A stretch of 64,000 bases of DNA from Cryptomeria japonica (taxonomy: Eukaryota > Streptophyta > Pinopsida > Cupressales > Cupressaceae): assembly GCF_030272615.1 (NCBI RefSeq), contig NC_081412.1:665061981-665125980 (forward strand), read 5' to 3'. A program made the translations under genes and the position numbers. Of this stretch, positions 37,201 through 48,701 are shown in pieces; positions within the stretch are counted from its first letter, which is position 1; every line of letters starts with the position of its first letter. Below the pieces are notes generated by a model. That model worked only from the letters and a program-made list of their open reading frames with translations. It was not told the origin of the DNA and made no database searches.

Positions 37201-37861
37201 GTTAATATTAGAAGTATACATTGAAAATAAGACAAAAACCCCTTTATCATTTCTTAAGATTGTGATTGGAAATAAGAACATTTAGATACCATTTGGACTC
37301 CCTCCAATAAAAATAAGATAATGTATATAAATTTTTAATAAATTTTAAAAAATGATCTCAATTATTATCTAAAAAAGCATTGGATATACCTACCTTACAT
37401 TGAAATCAACTTTACTTATATTGAAAAATAAATTAATATATTCAAAAATATATTATTACTCATGTACAAACTTCAACATACAAATTAATAAATTAAAAGA
37501 ATTCAAATACAAGATTTTTACTATATTAAAAATGTTTTCTTCCCAAGTCTTATTTATATATATTTGAAATCAAATGACGACCAAAATATCAAACAAAAGA
37601 AAAAGTTAAAAATTAAAAATATTAAATATTTACAATTAATAAAATAAAATAATTCTTAAACGAATCCTAATATAGAATGAATAAAATAATCTTTAAATAA
37701 ATAAATTCAGAGGCGTCCAAGAACAAGTCATAATAAAAGTAGAACAAGAAAATGTCTTCATATGAATATTATAAGGATCAATAAGTTGAATATTGTGTTA
37801 GACTGCCCGATTATAAAGTCTAGCGTTTGTCCATGGCAACTCACTTGCAGGTCTAATCATC
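34222..37861. other. Intergenic DNA, no gene seen
   Basis: From 34500 to 35230 the DNA is less AT-rich and reads like the LTR or leader of a decayed retrotransposon (for example GGGTCTAGACCACAAGAATA), but no terminal repeats or primer site could be fixed. ORFs at 34310, 34992 and 35213 are unsupported. From 35400 to 37860 it is very AT-rich with no recognisable feature. Confidence 0.5.
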
Positions 37862-39348
37862 ATGTCTTCTGTTTCACTCTGGATGAATCTCACTTTTGCC
37901 TTGGTGATGCTCATGCAGATATTTTATCCATTCATCAATGGATGCCCGGCTGATGAAAGAAATTACTTGTTAGATTTCAAAGGAGGCCTTGTCGATCCTA
38001 CGGGTCGCTTATCCTCGTGGAAGGGCTACAATTGTTGCGAGTCGAAGGGTATTCACTGCGACTTCCATTCAGGCCATGTCATCAGTCTTGATCTCAAAAA
38101 TCCCTTTGGTACTTACGTGGACAATCCCAAAAATCTTAGTGGGGCGATACATCCATCGCTGTTTAATCTGCAGTATCTTCAGCACCTGGATCTCGGATAC
38201 AATTATTTCAATGGTACTTCAATACCTCCTCAATTGGCAAAACTCCAGAGCCTTTCCTTCCTTAGCTTGGCAAGTGCTGGATTTGGAGGTGAGGTCCCTC
38301 TGGAGTTGGGGAATATTACAACCTTGCGCCACCTTGATCTCTCAGCAGGACCATTTGGGAATTTTGTCTTGGAGAGTAGGAAATTTGCAGGATGGGTACA
38401 AAATCTGAGAAGCTTGGAGTTCCTGGCTATGAATGATGTGAATCTGTCGATCGCAAATGATCACTGGAATATTGCCCTCAGCAGCCACTCTAATCTTAGC
38501 CAGATTTACTTATCTGGCTGTTGGCTTTCAGGTACAATACCTTCTCTCCTGAATCTCACTCACTTATCCCATCTCGATCTCTCAGATAATTCATTTGATT
38601 CCCCATTGCCAGCTTGGTTTCAGAATGTCTCGTCCTTGGTTTCTCTTGTTCTGTCTGATTGTGGTCTCAAAGGTTCCATCCCTTCAGATTTCTTGCGCCT
38701 TTCAAGCCTGAGAAATCTTGAGCTGTCAGGTAGCCAGTTGGAAGGGAACCTTTCTTTCATTGAATACCAATCCTCCTCAATAGCCAATCTTTACCTGCAG
38801 TGGAATAGTTTAGACGGAATAATTCCTCTTTTCTTTGTAAACTTTACTAAACTTAAGAAATTGGTTCTGGCGCATAACTACTTAACAGGGGATATACCTC
38901 CGTTTGGATCCGCGCTTGGGAAAGTCATACCACTTTCAGTAATAGATCTTTCCAAAACAAATTGACAGGCAATATACCACCCTCTATTGGTTGTCTTCCT
39001 CTATTGAGAAGCCTCAATCTGGAAAATAATCTGCTCTCAGGAAAAATACCACATACCGTTGCAGACATGCTTTCTGGTATGATACCTCAAGGCAAGCAAT
39101 TTTCGACTTTTGAGGATTCTTCTTTTGCAGAAAATTCAAATCTACATGGACCTCCATTAGGAAATAGAACCCTTACCCCTGGTTTTGGTGGGAAAGGTAG
39201 CCCAAGCATTCAAGAAGAACTGCATAATAGGGATGTCGAGGAGGCAGAGGAAGAGATGGTGGGCAGTGGGGGTGGGATTTGTCACTGTAATTGCAGTGCT
39301 TTACTTCCGAATAAGATGGAGAAACTAATATTTCAGTTTTCTGGATAG
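37862..39348 (+). pseudogene. Leucine-rich-repeat receptor-like protein (RLP), broken and shortened
   Basis: The start at 37862 gives a hydrophobic signal peptide of about 27 residues, then an N-terminal LRR cap (ADERNYLLDFKGGL ... LSSWKGYNCCESKGIHCD, with the paired Cys), then LRRs of the plant extracellular type (LxxLxxLxLSxNxxxGxIPxx) from residue 90 to 365. A one-base loss near 38955 shifts the frame; the next piece (38962-39348) continues as NIPPSIGCLPLLRSLNLENN. There an internal deletion fuses HTVADM to LSGMIPQGKQFSTF, the usual last-LRR motif. A second slip near 39245 puts the membrane helix (WWAVGVGFVTVIAVLYF) and short basic tail (RIRW) in another frame, with its stop at 39326-39328. 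Intact RLPs of this sort (EIX/Cf-like immune receptors) usually run 800-1,000 residues; only about 490 remain, so many central LRRs are gone. Confidence 0.85.
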
Positions 39349-41146
39349 TCTTATGCAACATCTCTTTGGACGGCATTGAAAAGATACCATAGATAATCTA
39401 CTGCCTTCATATTATAAGTTTTCTCATTTAAAATGGTTTAAAATGCATTGTAATATCTCATGTTATATATTAAATATAACTCAAGCTATACAATTGCATG
39501 GCACATTTGGACATTTTCAATCCTAGTTTTATGCTTTATGAATTTCATAGTTTTTTATATAATTTAAACTTTATATATTTTAAATGTAATAATGCCAGCC
39601 AAGTTTTCTCAATCTTTCATAACTAATTTATATTGTATTTGCAAGAACTCTAGTAAACCTTCGTTGCAAATAAAACAAATTTTGTATATGTATATTTTTT
39701 TTGTGTTTTTTAAATCTAATTTTTTTCTTTTTCATGTATTTGTATTAATGATTATAAAGAGTTATAAGTTTTTAGATTTTAGTATAGTGTAAATATAACA
39801 ATGGTATTCTATGAATCTTGGTCATAGTGAATTTATTTTAAAATGATATTTTATTTTGTACATATTTATTTAGATTTTTTTAATAAACTGAAATGTGATA
39901 TAATATATCATTTAAGCATTTGATACATAACAGATAATTTAATTTGTTAATGGAGGGTTGGCAAGCATACACAAAGGGAGTGTATTTTTTATATATTTTA
40001 TTTTGAATTCTTTTATATATCAATTTGCATAGATTAATTAAATAATATAAATTGTTGTCATTAAGTTGTCTCTTTTGTACATCACATAGTCTTATGTTGA
40101 GTTAGCACCTCATAATCTATGTGACACCACTTATCTGCTCTCAACTATAATATTATTAATAAAAGAAATAATGGTAACACCAAGGTCAATAAACTATAGT
40201 ACATTCTTGACCGAGTTTTCTAAACTAGTTATCCAACACATTTTGGTAATATTACAACCTTCCTTGAAATAGTCACCAAGCATCTCTAAAACACTTTCAT
40301 TATAATTTAAATTAATGTGCATAGCATAATTGAGATATATGTTGTTAGAGGATTCATTGTTATATTTGTTAAAGGAAAGGTGAAAATTCAATCTTATAAG
40401 GTACTATACAATTCTGGTGGATAACCTTATAGACACAATAAAAAATTTGGCATTTTTTTTCTTGCTACTTAAGTGGCATTTACTTGTAGGGTTTCAATTA
40501 GAGGACTACCTAATCTCCCACCTCAAAATACCACTAATTGTGACATTGATATGTTGCTTGTTTCGTGCTATTCCAAGCCACTGGAAAATTAATACTAAAG
40601 TTTTGAAGTATCTCTTATTTCTATTAGTATATTGTGGATGACATCCATAAAAAATCTCAACTAGAGTCATCTTTCTTTATGTGTGAAAATTGAAAGAAAT
40701 GTAGATATCCATCATAACATTTAATTGTTAAATTATATTTTTTTATTTTATTGTAGATGATAAGATGAGTTATATACTATTTTATTTCGCATATTGCAAA
40801 TATGTTTATCTAAAATATGCTAATAAATATTAGATCACATTTTCTCATAATGATTGTAGAAATACCATAAATTTTGTCACCTTTTCCACAAATACTTTTT
40901 TAATAGTACGAGAATAAATGGATGAGAGAATCCATAGAAATGTGCATAGTTAGAAAGTGTATAAAAAATAACATAAAATTTATTTGAATTAAGAAAACTA
41001 GTAATGCAATCTACCCCTATTAACTCCCAAAGTTGTGCTACTATACCTAATAGTTGTAAGAGGTCTAGGATTTTTATTTTTTCACCTTTACTTTGTTGGT
41101 ATATCAAATATTAAACCATAAATTTCTTTATGTCCCCCTTAAGACC
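39349..41146. other. AT-rich intergenic DNA, no gene seen
   Basis: It holds the 3' flank of the RLP pseudogene, then T-rich DNA. Several ORFs of 65-76 codons on both strands are hydrophobic by base composition only. No repeat, RNA gene or promoter could be supported. Confidence 0.55.
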
Positions 41147-41561
41147 TATTGTGACCATTTCACACATCGCCCCATTAGAATGGGGACCCCCTCTTTTTGC
41201 TTTTGTTTTGCTTTCTCTTTGCTTGTTCTTCTCTCTGCCTTCAGGGTTTTGAGTGAGTAAGTGGTCTGTCTGGGCTAGAGCTAAACCTTAAGGGTTCCTT
41301 TTTCGGCATCATTCAAGCCAAGTCCAGTCAAATTTTGGAAAATTGTTAAGGGTCTTCCTAAAGAATTGAGATTGTTCTAATGAGGTAAACCTTTCAGGGG
41401 AGTCAAATAGGTCTCAGGTTAGGTCTAGATTGAAGGTTTTTGGGGTAAGGTCCAGTTTGTTTTCAGGTCTGAGTCAGTTAGGCAGGGTCAGTGAAGAAAG
41501 TGAATCTAGTGGGATAAGTTAAATAGGTGAAGAAATAGATCAAGAGCCTGATAATGTCAAA

Positions 41562-43759
41562 TTCGCTCCTGACCCTTGCTGAGGGCCCAGGGCGAAATTC
41601 CTTGTAGATTGCATTTCCTTCACAATTTTGGCTAAGTGTTAACATATTTGAAGGAGAAATTGTGTGTTCTTGCCTGGGGAAGTTTGGATCGATTTTTGAA
41701 AAGCAAGATGATGCCTGAAATAGAGAAGTCGCTCCTGACCCTTGCTGAGGGTCCAGGGAGAACTTTATCCTAAACTCAATTTCTTGTTTTTGATGGGTTT
41801 GCTAATTGGTTCCTGGCCTTGAAAATGACCTAACTCTGCCTTGTGAAGTGGTTGGAGACTTAAATTTTGAGCAGTTTAGCCTAAAATGAGGAATTCACTC
41901 CTAAACCTTGCTAAGGGCACAGGGCGAAAACATTGTTTAAAAGCTTATTTGTCACTGACTTTTCTAATTTGTTTTGTGCAGGGTCTCCCGGAAGGATGAT
42001 TGGACGTCACTTGAGGCAATTGAAGATTTGGAAACATGAAAAGTGATGAATTTTGGAGGCTAAGGGCAAATTCGCTCCTGACCCTTACTGAGGGCCCAGG
42101 GCGAAATTTTGATTTCCCTCCTTTTGCAGTAAAAAGAAACCAAGTTTTGAACATGAATGGAAAATAAATGACTTTCTCCACCCACCGGAAAGAGTTTTAA
42201 CTTGAAATGATGAAGGATCTTGTTGAAAACCTCAAAATTGCTCCTAACCCTTGCTAAGGGTACAGGGCGAAAAATCTTATGCAGGTCAGTTCGAGCCTTG
42301 TTTGGTCGATTTGACATGTCAAAGGCATGGTGGAGGATGAAATGAGCATGATAAAGTATCCAGACTTGATTGAAGATGATGAGATGAAGGAGTTTTGCCC
42401 AGGAAGGGTAATTTTGCTCCTGACCCTCTCTGAGGGTCCAGAGTGAAATTCTTTATATGCACATTTGTTGACTTTTCTTGGACATGAAAACCTATTCATA
42501 GCATGAAACAGGATGACATCTTCCTTAACAAAGATGTTTTAGGATGAAAAGTGAAGCATTTTGGTCTAGATGACAAAATTTGCTCCTGACCCTCTCTGAA
42601 GGCCTAGAGCAAAATTTTCAAAAGCACATTTTTCTTGCAAGGTCAAAAGTGATTTTTATGATTGGAATGGATGAAAGGAAGTGTGTTTTACTCATTGAAT
42701 ATAATTTGGATGATTAACAAAAGAATCTATCAGGCTAAAATTGGAAAATCTCTCCTAACCGTTGTTGAGGGCCCAGGGCGAAAAACCTAATATTGGACCT
42801 TTTCATCTAAGTTTGAGCAAAGCTAAGCCTAGACACGAGCTTGAAATGATGTTTAAATTGCCTTGAAGTGAAAAAGGATCATTGAGAGTAAGGATTTTGA
42901 AGGAAATTATAAAAATCATTCCTGACCCTTGCTAAGGGTCTAGGGCGAAACTCATAAAACCAATATATTTCCTTCAAAATTGTGCTAAGGAAAGGTTAGG
43001 CTAAGGTAAAAAAGGCCTCCAAAGATATGATGAATAATGACTTGCCTCTAAAGGTTGATGATGGTAAGCTAGGAAGGAAAAATCACTCCTGAACCTTGCT
43101 GAGGGTCCACGGCAAAAATTTTCAAAACTCTCATTTTACCTTGCAACAACAAAGCAAATTTGGATGGGATGGATAAGGAAGGACGCTTCCCAGTAGTGAA
43201 TAAAGTTTTAGTGAAAAATGATAGTGGATTGAGCTTAATTTGCAAAAATTTCTACTGCCCTTGCTGAGGGTCCAGGGCAAAAAACTTGGAAAGAGGGTTT
43301 TCTTTCTTACTTTGGAGATCAAGACAAAATCTTGCTTGGTGAGGAGGTGTTTTGATAAGGAAATGAAGATTCTTAGTCAAAATTGAAAAATCGCTCCTGA
43401 CCCTTGCTGAGGGTCTAGGGTGAAAAACACCAAAATCACACTTTTTCTCCCAAGTTGAATAAAGCTAAGTTTGGAAGTCTGTGAGAAGATCTATTTGAGA
43501 TGTCTGGAAGAGATTTTGAACGTTGAAAAAAGCTAATTTTTAAGTCAAATTAGAAAAATCGCTCCTGACCCTAGGAGAGGGTTCAAGGCGAAATCTACCA
43601 TTCCACTTAAATTCCTCATGCATAATATTAAAATTTGAAATGCAAAACCAATAGTGGGTATGAATTCATCCTCCGGGAGATTTTGGAATCAAGATGCGAA
43701 GTATTCAAGGCTAAAATTGGAAAATTGCTCTTGACCCTTAGAGAGGGTCTAGGGTGAAA
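41562..43759. repeat. Hairpin array, family A, 14 units at about 167-bp period (5' LTR)
   Basis: A core close to TCGCTCCTGACCC, TTGCTGA, GGGTCCAGGGCGA recurs near 41562, 41729, 41893, 42070, 42236, 42411, 42580, 42749, 42916, 43082, 43248, 43391, 43558 and 43725. Most steps are 164-177 bp (one is 143). Each core is an imperfect inverted repeat with a seven-base loop; in many units the pairing extends into AAATT/AATTT flanks. The roughly 130-bp spacers are almost unalike, though some share traces such as GATGAAAAGTGA. The last two units replace the loop with AGGAGA or TAGAGA. No cas gene or bacterial context exists, so this is not CRISPR. Confidence 0.9.
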
Positions 43760-44093
43760 TTATTTGCAAGCTTCATTAAGCATTGTTTAGACATGAATAT
43801 TCCCCAATTTGCACTAGATCGCCAAAATTGCTAAATTTGAGGTGTGTGGAAAATTAAAATTGAATTCACATTAATTGAAAGGCATTTGGATTTAATAAAT
43901 TAATTTTAAGTGTTGAAAAAAAAATCAAAATTTTACGTGCGAGGCACCTAAAATTAATTGTTATTAAATTAAAATTTATTAAAAAGCACTCATGGCATTT
44001 ATTTTGCAAGTCAGCCAACCTTTTTGGAGATTTTATTTATTTTTTACCCCTTTTTTTGCCAAGTCAGCCTTGAAGGGAGTAAGGTGAGCGCTC

Positions 44094-44100
44094 TATATAT
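44094..44100 (+). promoter_or_regulatory. TATA box upstream of the LTR ORF (5' LTR)
   Basis: GCGCTCTATATATCAGAGG follows the hairpin array and precedes the ORF start by about 490 bp. The 3' LTR has the same box at 59821-59827. The leader between box and ATG contains a possible intron: GAGGAG/GTATGG near 44366 as donor and TTGTGTAG (AG at 44573-44574) just before the ATG as acceptor. Both are conserved in the other copy. The promoter role is inferred from the motif and its position. Confidence 0.55.
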
Positions 44101-44582
44101 CAGAGGAGTGTTGCTTCACATTTCAAATCATTCAATCAATCCTTTTAAGTGTGAAATTGGAGAGAAAGTTGGAGGAGCGAAACATAGCTTGTTTGGAGCG
44201 AATTTCTTCTAAGTGTTGAAGGCTAAAGAGGGTGGAGTTTATTCTTTTGAAGCTAGAGGAGGTGCAATTCACCCAAGAGAGGGCTTTCATCTAAACTTTG
44301 CCTAGCGAAATCCATTTTTCTTGCATCATTTTTCAGAGGTCTTAGAGTTTAATACTTAAGAGGAGGTATGGCGAAATTATCCTAACATCCTTGGTCAAGA
44401 CTTGATTTTGGACACTTTTTTAGAAAAATCTAAGTGATTGATTAGTTAATTAGGAAATGATAACTCTAGATTTATCATGAAATTTCCTAATTAATATCTT
44501 AAATCTTCTTTTGAATTTTAATTTCTACACTTTGAGATATAATGCTTAAGAAGTAATTTTGAAATGTTGTGTAGGTATCAAG

Positions 44583-47500
44583 ATGGCGACTCCAAAGGTA
44601 GGAGCATCTACTATTCACCCAACTCTCATCAAGGAAGATCAGAAGAATGATGAATTGGAGACCAGGATCATGTCCAAATGGAGTAATATCGGAGACACCA
44701 ACTTGGGAAACTTCAATGTGAAGAAGTTTCAAGAGGTCCCCTACATTTGCAAGCCATCACCTATTGCAAAGAAGATAATTGAAAGTGGCATCATCAAGGC
44801 AGCAGGTTTTCATCCAATAGTCAAGTGTCATGAACTAATGATTGAGTGTGCCTGCCATTATGACTCACAATCAAGGTCGAACGTATCCATGGAAGGGAAC
44901 ACCTTAGCTTACCTTTCAGAGGAAGTTATAAGTGAATCTCTTCATCTACCAGAGCATAAAGATATGATTTACAAAAGCTTAGAAGGAGCCAGGTCAATGT
45001 ATGAAGATGATCCCGACACTTGCCTGAATCTCATCAATAAGAATTGGTTGCTCAACAGTCATCCTCGCCTGAACAAGATTCCCAACACACCGCATAGGAT
45101 TGATTTCCAGGAGGAGTACAGAGATTTGATAACTTTGCTCAATCGAGTTATAGGGGCTCATCAATCCTTCTACTTCGAGAGATGGATGTTCTTCTTCATT
45201 CAAGTGATAGTCCAAGGAAAAGGAATGCTTCATTGGGTAGAAATTATTAGCAATAGTCTAGATGTATAGTTGAGAAGGCTAAGACCTACCAAATCATTCC
45301 ACATGAGCTCATATGTCATATATGCCTTGATCAGGAGTTTCGAGTATGCAGGGCTACCTCACAGAGGAGTGATCGAAAGAGGACCTAGAGAAGTGAGAGT
45401 TTGTGACTCTTATGTTCATCTACATCATCCACCTAGATGTGACTACAGGTTAGTCAATGATACCTTCACGATGAACATCACTGGGATATTGCAAGGTGGG
45501 ATTCATAATCGACTATCTCTGGATGCACAAGAACTTGTGAAGAAGTATGGTGCATGGTTCATCCAGTTTCAAAAGTTTACATACATTAGAGTTCAAGGGT
45601 GTCCTTCACCTCCCTACATGTTGCTGAGGTATCCGATAGACAGGATAGTGCTACTTGAGGTGACTAGATAGTTGGCAGCTTATGCAAAGGTATCCAGACA
45701 CAAGCATGGAAATGGAATTCTCATGCCCATCACACTAGGAAATTCACCTGAATTATTTCCTAACACTAGCCTCAAAAGATGCAGAAAAGGAATTAGCCTT
45801 ATATTCATTCACATCCTTTGCCTCACGGGAGAATTTTGATCCTCACAGTTATATGGAAGAAACAATCAGTAAGAAGTACAAACATGAGTTTCAGGTGGAA
45901 GACTTTTGGATTAATCTCTCAAGTGATTTAGAGGTCAAAAGAAAGATGCATTCCAGGCTACCCTTAGATCTCATCAGGAAATGCAAAGTTTATAGAGTAG
46001 CTGATCAAGCCCAAGATAGTGGTAGACATCTCCTGTCGTCTTATGACAAAGAAGATAAAGCAATGAAGATAGATTGGAATGAGCCTGAGGTTTTAGATTT
46101 GAGAGCTTTGATGGCTCCTGTTTTATCATGTACTCGTAGATGGGTAGATGTACAACATCAAAAATTGAGAGAGAAGAATGTATCAATGACTTTCACTTTG
46201 GAGGCAAGACCGGAAGAAGGAGAAACAAGTGTAAGTGAGAACACTTCTCATCCTAGAGGACCAAAGAGGAAAGAAAGACCTGAGAAAAGGGAATCTTCCA
46301 AGAAGAAGCAAGAGGCCAATCATGATCACCCATCAAGCACATCTTCTTGACATGAAAAGAAGGAAAGCCAAGGAGAAGGTCAAAGGCATATGGTACCTGG
46401 ACTTGATGAATCTATGGAATCCATGGTACAGAATGATAAGCCTAAAAAGGGACAAACACCTCAGCATTCATCAAGTCAATCTCCTCAGGGTGATGAGCTA
46501 CATGAAGAGAAGAGTGATGATGAAGCGACATCTCCTCTCTGAGAAGATGAACCACTACCTAAAGAAATACAAGAGAGACAAGATCTACCATTCCAGATTG
46601 GTTAAAGGAGAGACTGACAAGGGTTGTTGTGGTTGAAGAAGAAGAAGATGTATTCGATTTAGAAAGTGTCATAGGAAATTCTCAAGAGGTAATGGAAGAG
46701 AAGAAGGCCACAAAAATGTCAAAGATGATAAGGGATGAGAAAGGGTCCAAGAAATTGCAAATTGCTATACTGGTGGTGGACAAATATGAGGGTGAGATTC
46801 TTGCAGGTGAGTATGACTTAGAAACATTTGAGATTGGTCCACTCACTACCGAACAAGCAATGGAAGAAGCAACCGATTCATTTGAAGCACTTAAAGACAA
46901 ACTTAAGGAAGAAATAGAAAAGAATAGGAAGCTTGAGAGAGAGGTCGGTGCTTGCAGAGGCTATTTTACTCATCTCAATCAACCCTTGAGGCATCAGGAT
47001 CCAGCAGTATCTCCTTTACAAGCACTTCCTCTTGAATCAGTTGGCGTAGCAGAAAGAGTCAAGAGCTTGGTTCAGCTTATGAGCTCTTGGATTGACAAAT
47101 CCCACATGGTAGCCATTGAATTTGCAACAAGAATGATGAAGACAATCCATCGAGCTATCCAGGTCCTTGAGATTATCCACAATCTAATGATAATTGTAGC
47201 CGCCTCCGCTCACACTAGAGATGTTATCATTCCTGTCCTGCAAGTAATCAGGCAAACACCAAGGAGGATCCTAGCACAAGAAAAGATAATGGATGGAGGA
47301 ACTCATAACCTACTACAATGGTTAGCTCTACTCCAAATGAAAGAGGTTCTTTTTGAAGACATCAACACCAAATGCAGTCAAGTTGAAGGTGTCATCCATC
47401 CAATTCAAGACAAGGTGTTTGAGGTGTTGTCTACCATTCTTAGCAGGCAAATTGAGATTGAGGTAGATGTGGACCTCGAAGAGTTGGAAGATAGAGTCAA

Positions 47501-47777
47501 GGTCATCTTTTGCAAAGAGGAGAATGTCATCACAGATGAGCAACGAGATCTGATGTTCTCTAAAATGCTCATGATTGAGAAGATCAAAGAACTCAAACCT
47601 GGATGGGAAATAACTCTTCTCACTGCCTTTGATCAGGTCATTCACTTGGAAGAATGAATGAAGAATCTTCCTGAGATTCCCAACACTGAGATTGAAGGAA
47701 TTGTGTCCAGATTCGTTGGATATGCTAAGAAAGAGCATAGGAAAGGGAACAAAGTTCTAGAAGAAAAGTTGTTATAG
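44583..47777 (+). pseudogene. LTR-resident ORF, family A, 5' copy (about 1,060 codons)
   Basis: It starts at ATG 44583 (MATPKVGAS) and ends at TAG 47775-47777. It is frame 0 to 45671, then slips to another frame (45853-46350) and returns by 46629. Stops specific to this copy include TAG 45267 (CAG in the 3' copy). Residues 1-370 look globular, with GNTLAYLSEEVISESLHLPE and an aromatic block YFERWMFFFIQVIVQGKG. Around residues 520-640 it is Lys/Glu/Ser-rich and disordered (KRKERPEKRESSKKKQ). The C-terminal 380 residues are acidic and helical, probably coiled-coil. There is no gag, protease or polymerase motif. The LPE block faintly recalls the plant 'putative transposon protein' domain, which is only a guess. 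It lies wholly inside the LTR, so each insertion carries two copies. Confidence 0.75.
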
Positions 47778-48593
47778 GATGATGTGGTAGCTTAATTCCT
47801 ATTGGTCTATGTTTCCTCTATATTTGTACCAATTAAATATTTGGCTATGCATTTAATAATGTTTTTCTAAATAATAAAATATTGAAGTTATGGTGTTTTA
47901 TTGCAATACTTGTGGCTATCTTCATGGTTGTTTATCTTCTTGAATCATTCTCAATCAAAGTAGTATTTAAGTTTGAAGGACTAAGTGTTGTGCTTGATCT
48001 TTGGTGAGATTAATGTTCCAAACCACTAGTTTCTTACTAATTGTAAGGACACCTTGCGTGGTCAACTGGAGATATTGATATTGTTTAACATTCAATCATT
48101 GTTGAAATATTGATATGTATCTTTATGATAGTATCTATATCCTGGATGATTTGAAAATCACTAATCACCTTAGAAGATCACATCAATTCCAGTAGAGTTG
48201 TAATTCCTTGGCAATAAGAAAATTGGTAGAATCTTACCAAGTCTAGCCTACATTGAGTTGTTCTTAGGTTTAGATTAGTATTCATCTCTTGAAACCCTTA
48301 TCTTTTGATCTTTTTTGAGAATATGTTAGTATTAGGAAAATCCTGTTCCTGCAAATCAAAAGAGCATGACATGGACAAGCTTTCTTAGAAAGTGCGTAAG
48401 ACCCCTTGAAGAAACAACATTTACAATGACCAGTGGTGCTTATCCACACATAGAGATCCTACAATGAAGAACCTTGAAGTCACCCTGATTGATCCTTTTC
48501 ATGATATCTTCAACATTCAGAGGCTTTAATCAAGAGAGGATAAGGTACCATTTGGGTATTTTATTCTGTGTTTGGTTGTGTACAAAATACACA
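47778..48593 (+). other. LTR tail with a 268-bp deletion at 47872
   Basis: It matches 63504 onward in the 3' LTR, except that TTCTAAAT joins AATAAAATATTG directly here. The 3' copy has 268 extra bases (63599-63866) with a telobox palindrome and TATA box. The rest should be the R-U5 part of the LTR, ending at 48593. AATAAA at about 47873 is a possible polyadenylation signal. Confidence 0.65.
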
Positions 48594-48603
48594 TCGATAA
48601 AAT

Positions 48604-48619
48604 TGGTGCTAGAAGGAGG
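48604..48619 (+). other. Primer binding site, tRNA-Asn type
   Basis: TGGTGCTAGAAGGAGG matches, with one mismatch, the complement of the plant tRNA-Asn(GTT) 3' end (CCTCCTTCTAGCGCCA, from general knowledge). It lies ten bases after the proposed LTR end, a little further than usual. Asn priming is uncommon compared with Met, Lys, Asp or Arg. Confidence 0.65.
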
Positions 48620-48701
48620 GCCCGAACACGAAAATCTAAAGGAACAGTACTATCCAGAAAAATAAAAAAAATCTTTAAGTTTTTCAACATGAGCATGTAT
48701 C

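Larger units (their letters stand above)
41147..48593 (+). mobile_element. 5' LTR of family A (about 7.45 kb)
   Basis: Homology with the 3' copy begins at TATTGTGACC (41147), against TGTTGTGACC at 56873, so either the first TG became TA or the LTR starts at TGTGACC (41150). The inner end is placed at ...AAAATACACA (48593), ten bases before a tRNA-Asn primer site. In order it contains about 400 bp of unique U3, 14 hairpin units (41562-43759), a TATA box (44094-44100), the LTR ORF (44583-47777) and about 800 bp of tail. Relative to the 3' copy it lacks 268 bp at 47872 that include the second TATA box. The inner end is inferred from this copy alone because the window ends before the matching point of the 3' LTR. 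Confidence 0.8.

Noticed and set aside
41562-43759. CRISPR array, because a short repeat alternates with unique spacers
   Set aside because: The spacers are about 130 bp, the host is a plant, no cas genes exist, and the array is duplicated within a pair of LTRs.
47328-47738. 136-codon minus-strand ORF, also present at 63054-63464
   Set aside because: Its presence in both LTRs only reflects LTR identity; the plus strand carries the long LTR ORF.
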